From Bacteroidales bacterium (GTDB taxonomy: Bacteria > Bacteroidota > Bacteroidia > Bacteroidales > UBA12077): a DNA stretch of 64,000 nucleotides. Below the pieces are notes generated by a model that was given only the letters and a program-made list of their open reading frames with translations, searched no databases and had not been told where the DNA came from. The DNA lies in assembly GCA_016342685.1 (NCBI GenBank), contig JAEINU010000002.1:577085-641084 (forward strand), given 5' to 3'. This document shows, in pieces, positions 52,801 through 60,781 of the stretch (within the stretch, counting starts at the first letter, position 1; every line of letters begins with the position of its first letter). Both the position numbers and the translations under genes were made by a program.

Positions 52801-53328
52801 AAAACCATCGAAGAAATGTACAAATGGAATTCTTGATTTTATAGAAACTAAGTGAGCAATACCTGCAAGATCCATAATCTCCTGAACACTACCAGTTGCT
52901 AACATTGCGAAACCAGTTTGGCGAGCACTCATAACATCACTGTGATCACCAAAAATTGATAATGCCTGAGCAGCTAAACTTCTTGCACTTACGTGAAATA
53001 CTCCTGGTAATAATTCACCAGAAATCTTATACATATTAGGAATCATCAATAATAATCCCTGAGAAGCTGTGAAAGTAGAAGTTAATGCACCAGCTTGTAA
53101 TGAACCGTGAACAGCTCCTGCTGCGCCACCTTCTGATTGCATTTCAACAACTTTTACTTGGTCGCCAAAGATATTTTTTCGTCCGTTTGATGCCCACTCA
53201 TCAACATATTCTGCCATTGTTGACGAAGGAGTGATAGGATAAATTGCTGCAACTTCACTAAACATATAAGCCACATGAGCAGCTGCATAGTTACCGTCGC
53301 AAGTTATAAATTTCTTGTTTTTTGACAT
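49816..53328 (-). CDS. nifJ: Pyruvate:ferredoxin (flavodoxin) oxidoreductase
   Basis: The single-chain enzyme (1170 residues) that oxidises pyruvate to acetyl-CoA, CO2 and reduced ferredoxin, using thiamine diphosphate and iron-sulfur clusters. Domains in order: the pyrimidine-binding domain ([20 protein letters not shown] near residue 9), the gamma domain, a two-cluster ferredoxin domain ([12 protein letters not shown] and [12 protein letters not shown], about 690-760), and the TPP domain with the cysteine of the proximal cluster (CAGCGETP) and [20 protein letters not shown] near 970. It shows a central fermentative or anaerobic route. An AAGGAG sequence lies just before the ATG (minus strand, around 53335-53340), a canonical ribosome-binding site that is rare in Bacteroidota, and TATTTTTGT at 53385-53392 is a likely -7 box. 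Confidence 0.97.
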   Translation of the reverse strand: [1170 protein letters not shown]

Positions 53329-53384
53329 TTTTAACTCCTTAATTTATTTATTAAAAGATAATTAACTTTAATTTTTTGGAACTA

Positions 53385-53392
53385 CAAAAATA
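53385..53392 (-). promoter_or_regulatory. Candidate -7 box for nifJ
   Basis: The minus strand reads TATTTTTGT (TAnnTTTGY), 56 bp before the nifJ ATG. No -33 box is clear. Confidence 0.45.
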
Positions 53393-53495
53393 GAATAAAA
53401 ATCTCATTTATGATATTCTTATATGGGAAAATATCCCAATACTAAACTTATTCATTTTAATTTCAAATAGACTTATCTCCTTAGTACACAAATAA

Positions 53496-53521
53496 AAAAT
53501 GCGGATAAATATCCGCATTTT
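53496..53521 (-). terminator. Terminator after rho
   Basis: A 12-bp stem AAAATGCGGATA with TATCCGCATTTT (2-base loop), 24 bp after the rho stop, with T-rich sequence on the minus strand. Confidence 0.85.
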
Positions 53522-53545
53522 CATATATTTTGTGTTGTGAAACAT

Positions 53546-55168
53546 TTAGTCATTCATCGAAATAATAAACTCTTCGTTTGTTTTCGTTTTAACCAATCTA
53601 TCGCGTAAAAACTGCATTGCTTCAACCGAATTCATATCAGTTAAATAGTTACGTAACACCCAAATTTTATTAAGCATTCCCTTCTCTATTAATAGATCTT
53701 CGCGACGTGTACTCGAAGCAGTAATATCAACAGCAGGATATATTCGTTTATTCGAAAGTTTACGATCAAGCTGTAATTCCATATTACCTGTTCCTTTAAA
53801 TTCTTCGAAGATAACTTCATCCATTTTAGAACCAGTATCAGTTAAAGCAGTTGAAATAATTGTTAAAGAACCACCTTCTTCAATATTACGCGCTGCACCA
53901 AAGAATCTTTTTGGTTTATGAAGAGCATTTGCATCAACTCCTCCAGATAATACTTTACCAGAAGCTGGAGAAACTGTATTGTAAGCACGAGCTAATCGAG
54001 TTATTGAATCTAAAAGAATTACAACATCATGACCACACTCTACTAATCGCTTTGCTTTTTCTAAAACAATATTCGCAACACGAACATGGCGATCTGCTGG
54101 CTCATCAAAAGTTGATGATATTACCTCAGCATTTACGTTCCTTGCCATGTCTGTTACTTCCTCAGGTCTCTCATCAATTAGTAAAACAATCATGTAAACT
54201 TCAGGATGATTTGCAGCAATTGCATTTGCAATATCCTTTAGTAATACTGTTTTACCAGTTTTTGGCTGAGCAACAATTAATCCACGCTGACCTTTACCAA
54301 TTGGAGAAAACATATCTATTACTCGAGTAGACAGTTTGTCGTTTTGGTTATTGTTAAGTGTAAATTTTTCTTCTGGAAATAATGGTGTTAAATAATCAAA
54401 AGGAACTCTATCACGTATAAAATCAGGAGTTCTTCCGTTAATTTTCTCAACTTTAATTAAAGGAAAATACTTCTCACCTTCTTTTGGAGGACGAATTGTT
54501 CCTTCTACTGTATCTCCCGTTTTTAATCCAAATAATTTTATTTGAGATTGAGATACATAAATATCATCAGGAGAATTTAAATAATTATATTCCGAAGATC
54601 TCAAAAATCCATATCCATCAGGCATGATCTCAAGAACTCCATTATTTGTAATTATTCCGTCAAATTCGTATGATTTATCGTTATTCCTTTTATCATAAGG
54701 TCTCTTCGGATTACCATTGTTATCTTTAGAAAAACGTTGTTCAGGTCTCTTTCTAGGTCCGTCTTTTTCAAATGGCTTTCTTACCTCATTATTTTCTGAC
54801 CGAACCGGGGTTTCTGTTTTAGAACGGTTCGCTTCATTATGTTCAACAGGTTTTTGTACTCTTTTCTCTGTTTCTGGTTTTATAGAAACTTTCTCTCTTG
54901 AATCTTCCTTCTTTGGCTCAATTTCTTTAGAATCAGCAACTTTAGGTTGACTTTGAATTTTAATTCGAGTTCGTTCAACAGGACGTTTTTTTACAGGAAC
55001 TTTCTTTTCAGTTTTTACTTCGGAAGTAGCATTTATAGCCTGCTGATCTAGGATCTTATAAATTAGATCTTGTTTTTTTAGTGACTCTACTTTTTTAATC
55101 TGCAGATCTTTAGCAATATCTCTTAGTTCAGAAACAAGCTTTTTATTCAATTCAAGAATATCGTACAT
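53546..55168 (-). CDS. rho: Transcription termination factor Rho with a long charged linker
   Basis: The hexameric RNA helicase that ends transcription, 540 residues. The Rho_N SAP-like domain covers residues 1-45 ([16 protein letters not shown]), followed by a low-complexity, Lys/Arg/Glu/Asn-rich stretch (about 50-166) that E. coli Rho (419 residues) lacks. The cold-shock RNA-binding domain is about 168-245 ([13 protein letters not shown]). The ATPase core has Walker A AQPKTGKT, Walker [16 protein letters not shown], and [20 protein letters not shown] (Q/R loop region). A similar disordered insertion in Bacteroides Rho is reported to drive phase separation, so that role is plausible here. 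It is divergent from rpoD. Confidence 0.96.
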   Translation of the reverse strand: MYDILELNKKLVSELRDIAKDLQIKKVESLKKQDLIYKILDQQAINATSEVKTEKKVPVKKRPVERTRIKIQSQPKVADSKEIEPKKEDSREKVSIKPETEKRVQKPVEHNEANRSKTETPVRSENNEVRKPFEKDGPRKRPEQRFSKDNNGNPKRPYDKRNNDKSYEFDGIITNNGVLEIMPDGYGFLRSSEYNYLNSPDDIYVSQSQIKLFGLKTGDTVEGTIRPPKEGEKYFPLIKVEKINGRTPDFIRDRVPFDYLTPLFPEEKFTLNNNQNDKLSTRVIDMFSPIGKGQRGLIVAQPKTGKTVLLKDIANAIAANHPEVYMIVLLIDERPEEVTDMARNVNAEVISSTFDEPADRHVRVANIVLEKAKRLVECGHDVVILLDSITRLARAYNTVSPASGKVLSGGVDANALHKPKRFFGAARNIEEGGSLTIISTALTDTGSKMDEVIFEEFKGTGNMELQLDRKLSNKRIYPAVDITASSTRREDLLIEKGMLNKIWVLRNYLTDMNSVEAMQFLRDRLVKTKTNEEFIISMND

Positions 55169-55502
55169 ATTTTATATATGGAAATTAATTAAAGATAATA
55201 TTTTACATTAAATATTTGAACTATTTTTCATTTGATAAGACAGTAAATTGATTGATGTATTTTTACCGTAGGAGTTTCGTTGTTAACTTTATAATGGAAA
55301 TTCTATGCAATTATACAGATTTCCCAACAATAACCAAAAAAAAGTCCATGTTTTTTGGCAAAAATTCATTTTTATTCTTCTTTTTTTCAAATTATTACCA
55401 AAAAAAGTTTTAATGTGTTGTTTTTTATTTACATATTTGAGTAGTATTATATTTACATATTTCCCTGAAAATTGTTTTTTAACAACATTACTAACCGTAA
55501 GA
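55169..55502. other. 334-bp divergent intergenic region between rho and rpoD
   Basis: No real gene. A frame that continues upstream of rpoD to 55305 reads hydrophobic residues, but this is not part of the sigma factor family. The region must hold both the rho and rpoD promoters; I found no convincing -33/-7 pair. Confidence 0.55.
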
Positions 55503-56366
55503 ATGAGACAGTTAAAAATCATAAAACAAGTTACTAATCGAGAAACTGCCTCTTTAGATAAATATCTTCATGAGATAGGTAAGGTAGATTTACTTTCTGC
55601 TGACCAAGAAGTTGAACTTGCCAGAAAAGTGCGTAAAGGTGATAACTTAGCCTTAGAAAAATTAATTAAAGCAAATCTTCGCTTTGTTGTTTCTGTATCG
55701 AAGCAATATCAGAATCAGGGTTTAAGCTTACCCGACTTAATTAATGAAGGTAATCTTGGCTTAATAAAAGCAGCTAAACGATTCGACGAAACCCGTGGAT
55801 TTAAATTTATTTCTTACGCAGTATGGTGGATAAGGCAATCTATTTTACAAGCTCTAGCAGAACAAGCAAGGATAGTTCGATTACCTCTTAATAAAATAGG
55901 ATCTATTAATAAAATTAATAAAGCCTTATCTGAACTTGAACAAAGGTTCGAAAGAGAACCTTCTATTGATGAAATTTCAAATGCAATTGAGTTGGCTCCA
56001 AATGATATTAAAGAAGCCATGAAAAGTGCTGGAAGACATGTTTCTATGGATGCCCCATTAACAGATGGTGAGGATGGAGACATGTACGAAGTTTTATTAA
56101 GTAAGGACAATCCAAGTCCTGACGGAAGCTTACTAAATGACTCTTTAAGAAAAGAAATTGAAAGAGCTTTATCATCTTTAACTGAACGCGAGGCTAGTAT
56201 AATTAGATTATATTTTGGTTTAAATGGCAAACATCCATATACCCTTGAAGAAATTGGTGAAGAATTTAATTTAACTCGCGAAAGGGTCCGACAGATAAAA
56301 GAAAAAGCGATAAAAAGACTTAAACATGCGACCCGAAGCAGGATATTAAAAACCTATCTGGGTTAA
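55503..56366 (+). CDS. rpoD: Primary RNA polymerase sigma factor
   Basis: The housekeeping sigma factor. From ATG 55503 it is 287 residues, [20 protein letters not shown], the exact length and start typical of Bacteroidota RpoD, which lacks region 1.1 and the non-conserved insert of E. coli sigma-70. Region 1.2 begins [16 protein letters not shown]. Region 2 has [20 protein letters not shown] and [20 protein letters not shown], which melts the -7 box. Region 3 follows, and region 4 ends with the [23 protein letters not shown] for the -33 box. The longer open frame from 55305 is rejected as start. Confidence 0.97.
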   Translation: MRQLKIIKQVTNRETASLDKYLHEIGKVDLLSADQEVELARKVRKGDNLALEKLIKANLRFVVSVSKQYQNQGLSLPDLINEGNLGLIKAAKRFDETRGFKFISYAVWWIRQSILQALAEQARIVRLPLNKIGSINKINKALSELEQRFEREPSIDEISNAIELAPNDIKEAMKSAGRHVSMDAPLTDGEDGDMYEVLLSKDNPSPDGSLLNDSLRKEIERALSSLTEREASIIRLYFGLNGKHPYTLEEIGEEFNLTRERVRQIKEKAIKRLKHATRSRILKTYLG

Positions 56367-56411
56367 ATCAAATATAATTAGAGAGGAAATCAAGCGGTTT
56401 CCTTTTTTTAT

Positions 56412-56421
56412 TTAATTTTGC
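56412..56421 (+). promoter_or_regulatory. Candidate -7 box for rpe
   Basis: TAATTTTGC (56413-56421) matches TAnnTTTGY and lies only 15 bp before the ATG at 56436. No clear -33 box; transcription could also continue from rpoD. Confidence 0.35.
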
Positions 56422-56435
56422 AAAAAAAACTAAAC

Positions 56436-57080
56436 ATGAAACATTTAATATCCCCATCGCTTCTTTCTGCAGATTTTGGAAATTTACAACGAGATATCGA
56501 AATGATAAATAATAGTGAAGCTGATTGGTTTCACCTTGATATAATGGATGGCGTTTTTGTTCCAAATATATCTTACGGAACACCAATCATTAAAACAGTA
56601 AAGAAACATGCTAAAAAACCTTTGGATGTTCATTTAATGATTGTAGATCCAGATAGATACATTGAAGATTTTCAGAATGCAGGAGCAGATATTTTAACTG
56701 TTCATTATGAAACATGCAATCATTTACATAGAACCGTTCAAAATATCAAATCGAAAGGAATGAAAGCGGGTGTTAGTTTGAATCCTCATACTCCTGTTCA
56801 TTTATTAAAAGATATTATTGCAGATCTTGATCTAGTATTAATCATGTCTGTTAATCCAGGGTTTGGAGGACAAAAATTTATTCCAAATTCTATTAATAAA
56901 ATTAAAGAATTAAAGCAATTAATTATAGATACAAATTCCAGTGCTTTAATTGAAATTGATGGTGGTGTTGATAACACCAATGCAAAAACATTAGTTGAGG
57001 CTGGATGTGATGTTTTAGTATCTGGAAGCTATATTTTCAAATCAGAAAATCCTGAGGAAACTATAAAAGGGTTAAAATAA
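56436..57080 (+). CDS. rpe: Ribulose-phosphate 3-epimerase
   Basis: The pentose-phosphate and Calvin-type epimerase that interconverts ribulose 5-phosphate and xylulose 5-phosphate. From ATG 56436 it is 214 residues, MKHLISPSLLSADFGNL. The metal and acid/base residues lie in HLDIMDGVFVPN (about 34-45), DVHLMI (about 66-71), VNPGFGGQKF (about 138-147), and EIDGGV (about 172-177). The six extra upstream codons (MQKKLN) are not conserved. It follows rpoD after 69 bp on the same strand. Confidence 0.96.
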   Translation: MKHLISPSLLSADFGNLQRDIEMINNSEADWFHLDIMDGVFVPNISYGTPIIKTVKKHAKKPLDVHLMIVDPDRYIEDFQNAGADILTVHYETCNHLHRTVQNIKSKGMKAGVSLNPHTPVHLLKDIIADLDLVLIMSVNPGFGGQKFIPNSINKIKELKQLIIDTNSSALIEIDGGVDNTNAKTLVEAGCDVLVSGSYIFKSENPEETIKGLK

Positions 57081-57392
57081 AATTATACTCCTTTAATATA
57101 TTTCAAGCAAATATATATTTTAATTAAATAACCTTAACTAAGAAACTATATTTCACAATATTCCTAGTAACGATATTAAGCATCTATAAAGTAATTAATA
57201 TACCAATCTCCGTATCCCTTATTGTTTTAGAAATCCAATTATCAGATTATTGTTATAATTTATGATCGAGAATTCTCTCCCCGTCTATTTCTTAACATTC
57301 TATTGATAAACGTTTTCTAGTTAGGTTTAAAACACATAAAAAAAGAGGTTATCCTTTCGGATAACCTCTTTTAATTAAGTAATTCTTATAAT
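57081..57392. other. 312-bp intergenic region at convergent gene ends
   Basis: Only the terminator at 57341-57372 was found. The remaining A/T-rich sequence holds no open frame of note, no tRNA and no repeat that I can support. Confidence 0.55.
57341..57372 (-). terminator. Terminator of the SusCD-type operon
   Basis: A 14-bp perfect stem (AAAAGAGGTTATCC with GGATAACCTCTTTT, loop TTTC), 20 bp after the last gene's stop, with a T-run on the minus strand. Confidence 0.9.
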
Positions 57393-58406
57393 TTACTTTC
57401 TATGATTTAAATTTGTAGGAAAACTTTTTCCTCCTCCAACACCTGTTCCACCTGCATCTAGAACACTTACGATACCATCTGTAACTGTGAAAATTGCTAC
57501 AGTTCTAAAATCCACAACACCATCATTATCATAATCTGGGTCAGCTGTATTTGTTATTACACCACCCTGATTAACACTGATCTCATTAAATACACCTTGC
57601 TCTGAAAAAGTAGTAGTAAAAGGTACATCTGTGTGATTAACTGTTTCTGTTTCAACAGTTGATGCATCACCATCTGTATCCCAATGTGTAAAATCACTTG
57701 CCCATAGGAAGCTAACAACATAATAAGTACCATTAGGCATATCTGCTCCAGATACAGAGATAACTTCTGGACAAGCACCTGTTTCAGCACTAGCTACTTT
57801 GTTATCATCTTGATCAAAAACAAATAGATCAAAATCCATATTTGAACTGGCATGTTCGATATAAGTATAATCCTCATGATAAGGTTCATTAGAACTTATT
57901 TCTATATCTTTTTCCCAATCGCAAGAAATTGTTAATACGTCTGGCACATAATTAGCAACTGTTAAATTCAACACAGGATTTACAGTACTAGGGTGTACAA
58001 GATATTTCATACCTAAAGATGCAATTCCGAATTCAATTTCTGCAGTCTCTGCATCATCAGCAGCCCAATCTTGAGTTAATACAACAGATACATTTGTTTC
58101 TGTTTCATAAGCTGCTATAGTACCTGATATAGCCTCTATATCAGAAGCATCAGCATCGCCACCAACAACAGTTGCAGTAAAAGTAAGATCAACACTTATT
58201 GGCTTATTAATAGATACATGATACTCAATTGTATCACCTTCTGATGCTACGTTCCCAGTAAAGTCTGTTGTAAAACTTGCTACTGGATAGCTATCATTGA
58301 CTTCTACTATTGATTCCGCATCTTGATCTGCTGTGTTGCAAGATACAAAACTAACAACCAATAGAGCTAGTCCAATTACTAGATTATGTTTAATAAATTT
58401 TTTCAT
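57393..58406 (-). CDS. Exported lipoprotein with Calx-beta-like domain, SusCD-operon partner
   Basis: A 337-residue lipoprotein, with signal ending FVSC (acylated Cys23). A Calx-beta-like or similar Ig domain is suggested at about residues 45-150 by SVDLTFTATVVGGDADASDI and SGTIAAYETETNVSVVLTQD. The C-terminal half is beta-rich and acidic, with a possible calcium-binding DPDYDNDGVVDF loop near residue 300 and a Gly-rich tail (GGTGVGGG). Family beyond this is unclear. It is the last gene in the operon, 35 bp after the previous lipoprotein, and is expected to be surface-displayed and to help capture the SusCD substrate. Confidence 0.82.
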   Translation of the reverse strand: MKKFIKHNLVIGLALLVVSFVSCNTADQDAESIVEVNDSYPVASFTTDFTGNVASEGDTIEYHVSINKPISVDLTFTATVVGGDADASDIEAISGTIAAYETETNVSVVLTQDWAADDAETAEIEFGIASLGMKYLVHPSTVNPVLNLTVANYVPDVLTISCDWEKDIEISSNEPYHEDYTYIEHASSNMDFDLFVFDQDDNKVASAETGACPEVISVSGADMPNGTYYVVSFLWASDFTHWDTDGDASTVETETVNHTDVPFTTTFSEQGVFNEISVNQGGVITNTADPDYDNDGVVDFRTVAIFTVTDGIVSVLDAGGTGVGGGKSFPTNLNHRK

Positions 58407-58441
58407 TATATCTCTTTTTAAATTTAAACAAAAATACTAAC

Positions 58442-59266
58442 CTATTTTACTGGTGTGTAAACTGCTGTAAACGTTTTATCTCCTGCAGTAAATCCGATAG
58501 TATAATAGATTGTAATTACACCTGTACTTTCATCAACAAAACCTGCTTCATGACTATAATTTTCATTAGGATACCATTGATATAGATCCTGAAGAGGAAC
58601 AGTAATCACATTACAAATATCAAAAAATCTCATTCCTTGTGGTTGTAATGGAGGACTCCATATTCCAACAGTTTTAGTTATGTATTCACCTATACCAATA
58701 TTAGTAACTTTTTCACCACTAAATGCTGATGCAGCTCCATCTTCTCTAGTATGAACTACATCATACGTACCTTCCAAAAATGAAGGACAAGCATAATTCA
58801 TATTTAATGTAGCGACTTTTCCATTTGGAATTACAGTTGCATTTCCGGTTGCATTTGTTAATTTCAAAATTAAAATAGGAGAAGCATCTAAAGGAGTAAC
58901 AATGCCGTCAGTTAACATAGTAACATTTACTTTTGCCAAATAATTATTTACTGCTTCCAATGTAATTGTAGGATTATCAATTCTATAATGAACTCCTTCA
59001 ACTGCAGTAGATGCGTCATCGGCAACAATAGTAACAGTTAAATCTTGGGTTACATTCTTTGAAGTTGGCCCTGTAAGTTCTAATTTTAAATAAAACTCAT
59101 ACTCTGCACCGTCTGCAATTGCTGCTAATGTTCCGATATTGCTTTCAAAACTCACAAAATTACTACCGGCATCATTTTTATCCAAATCTGTATCGTTATC
59201 AATTAGGCAAGAGTTTAGCAACCCAATGCTTAATAAAAATACAATTATATATTTTATCTTTTTCAT
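58442..59266 (-). CDS. Exported lipoprotein of a SusCD operon (SusE/DUF1735-like)
   Basis: A 274-residue lipoprotein with signal ending LLNSC (acylated Cys20). The N-terminal 100 residues (about 35-150) form an Ig-like or Calx-beta-type sandwich, with LTVTIVADDASTAVEGVHYR, common in accessory lipoproteins of SusCD loci. The C-terminal half (NYACPSFLEGTYDVVHTRED, then DICNVITVPLQ) resembles the glycan- or peptide-binding tails of SusE/SusF-like proteins. The family name is approximate. It lies between the SusD-like gene (19 bp) and the Calx-beta lipoprotein gene (35 bp). Confidence 0.8.
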   Translation of the reverse strand: MKKIKYIIVFLLSIGLLNSCLIDNDTDLDKNDAGSNFVSFESNIGTLAAIADGAEYEFYLKLELTGPTSKNVTQDLTVTIVADDASTAVEGVHYRIDNPTITLEAVNNYLAKVNVTMLTDGIVTPLDASPILILKLTNATGNATVIPNGKVATLNMNYACPSFLEGTYDVVHTREDGAASAFSGEKVTNIGIGEYITKTVGIWSPPLQPQGMRFFDICNVITVPLQDLYQWYPNENYSHEAGFVDESTGVITIYYTIGFTAGDKTFTAVYTPVK

Positions 59267-59285
59267 AATGTTATTCTTTTACAGT

Positions 59286-60761
59286 TTAATTTCCCCAAAA
59301 TACTTTTGTTGTAAATACATCTGGTTGTGAAGGAACATTTCCTCCATTTGCAGAAATTTCACTAGAAGGATATGCTAATCTAACAGGTCTATCTGGCGTT
59401 GAAGCCTGTAGAGAAACTGCTAATCCTTGTGGAAATCCTGTTCTATTATAATCAAACCATGATTGTTCTGCGTTAATTCCGTTAAGAGCAATCCATTTTT
59501 GAGTAACAATAGCTGCAGTTTTATTTGTAGAAGCATTCCATGAAACATTTTCAATAGCTTGTCCATAATAAGAACTTGCACTTCCAGCTTCTAAATAATC
59601 AAATGAAGCTTGAATACCACTTTCATATAAAGCTTTAGCATTTCCAGCTAAGAATGAATTTTCAACTGCTTCTGCTTGGTTTAAATAAGATTCTGCTAAA
59701 GTCATGATCACTGCATCCATATCACCGCTTTTTAAAATTCCAGTTCCAATATTAGATACAAACTCTTCAGTGGTTTCATCAGGATATACAAGTAAACCTT
59801 GAGGAATTCCTTTATGACCACTCTCTGGCTCTTCATAAATAAAATCAATTCTTGGATCGTTTGTTCCTTCTAAATAAGAAATAACATATTCCGTTGCACA
59901 AGTTGCTTGATGATTCGATGTTACTGTTCCTGCAGCATCTTTATACATCATATCCCATAGTGGATTTTGTTTTCCTTCGTCACTATCAACATAACCAGGG
60001 TTAATTCCAACATTTTCAGTAATGAAACCTGAACCTTCAGCAACAATTGCATCCATTTCAGTTTGGATATATACTTCTCTTCCTGCCATACTCATCTGAC
60101 GAGTTAAAATTCTCAATTTAACAGTATTTGCGAATTTCTTCCAAGAATCCATATCACCACCAAACATTACATCATCCGTACCAACAGCAATACCATTCGC
60201 AGGAACGTTATTAATTGTGTTGATAGCTCCTGTTAATTTAACGATTAAATCTTCGTAAATTGTTTGAGCGTTATCATATTTTGGAGTTGGATTTTCTCCT
60301 CTTAATAAAGCTTCAGAATAAGGAATATCACCATAAAAATCAACTAATAATTGAAAATGGTAAGCTTTCATTATTTCACCTATAGCTTTATAGTTATCAT
60401 AAATTGGATCTAAATTAACCAATAATTGATATTGTTTTAAAGCATCATAAAATGACTGCTCAAAAATTCTTTGATAAAAAGAAGAAGTAACTAAATATTT
60501 TGCTTCATCAGTATACCAAGAGAAACCATCTGTTTGACTCCAGTTTGCCATCATATAGTTACCTACATGACTTGCAGTTCTACCACCTCCATCAGAACAT
60601 TGTATAATTTCTGCTGTATATTTTAAACCTGCTGGCAGAATTAAATCTGGAGATACACTCGTTGGGTTATTTGGATCGTTATTCACATCCAAATAAGCAT
60701 CACACGATGCTAATAGTAATACCGCTATTAGCACGTTTATGTATTTAAATATATTTTTCAT
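59286..60761 (-). CDS. SusD/RagB-family nutrient-binding outer-membrane lipoprotein
   Basis: A 491-residue SusD-like lid protein, with lipoprotein signal ending LLASC (acylated Cys20). The mature start DAYLDVNNDPNNPTSV and the helical TPR-like core (FYDALKQYQLLVNLDPIYDN near residue 100, YHFQLLVDFYGDIPYSEALL near 135) place it in the SusD-like_2 branch. It sits on the cell surface, binds the substrate and closes over the partner SusC channel. It starts 20 bp after the SusC gene. The SusD-like_2 branch is frequently associated with peptides or unknown nutrients, so glycan use should not be assumed. Confidence 0.94.
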   Translation of the reverse strand: MKNIFKYINVLIAVLLLASCDAYLDVNNDPNNPTSVSPDLILPAGLKYTAEIIQCSDGGGRTASHVGNYMMANWSQTDGFSWYTDEAKYLVTSSFYQRIFEQSFYDALKQYQLLVNLDPIYDNYKAIGEIMKAYHFQLLVDFYGDIPYSEALLRGENPTPKYDNAQTIYEDLIVKLTGAINTINNVPANGIAVGTDDVMFGGDMDSWKKFANTVKLRILTRQMSMAGREVYIQTEMDAIVAEGSGFITENVGINPGYVDSDEGKQNPLWDMMYKDAAGTVTSNHQATCATEYVISYLEGTNDPRIDFIYEEPESGHKGIPQGLLVYPDETTEEFVSNIGTGILKSGDMDAVIMTLAESYLNQAEAVENSFLAGNAKALYESGIQASFDYLEAGSASSYYGQAIENVSWNASTNKTAAIVTQKWIALNGINAEQSWFDYNRTGFPQGLAVSLQASTPDRPVRLAYPSSEISANGGNVPSQPDVFTTKVFWGN

Positions 60762-60781
60762 ATTCTTATTTTTTATCGTTT

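Noticed and set aside
53860-54330. 156-codon plus-strand frame inside rho
   Set aside because: Leu/Gln/His-rich shadow of the well-conserved rho gene on the opposite strand.
55305-55502. N-terminal extension of rpoD by 66 codons
   Set aside because: The extension is hydrophobic and unlike region 1.1; the ATG at 55503 gives the exact Bacteroidota RpoD start.
55814-56230. 138-codon minus-strand frame opposite rpoD
   Set aside because: Serine/leucine-rich shadow of a conserved gene.
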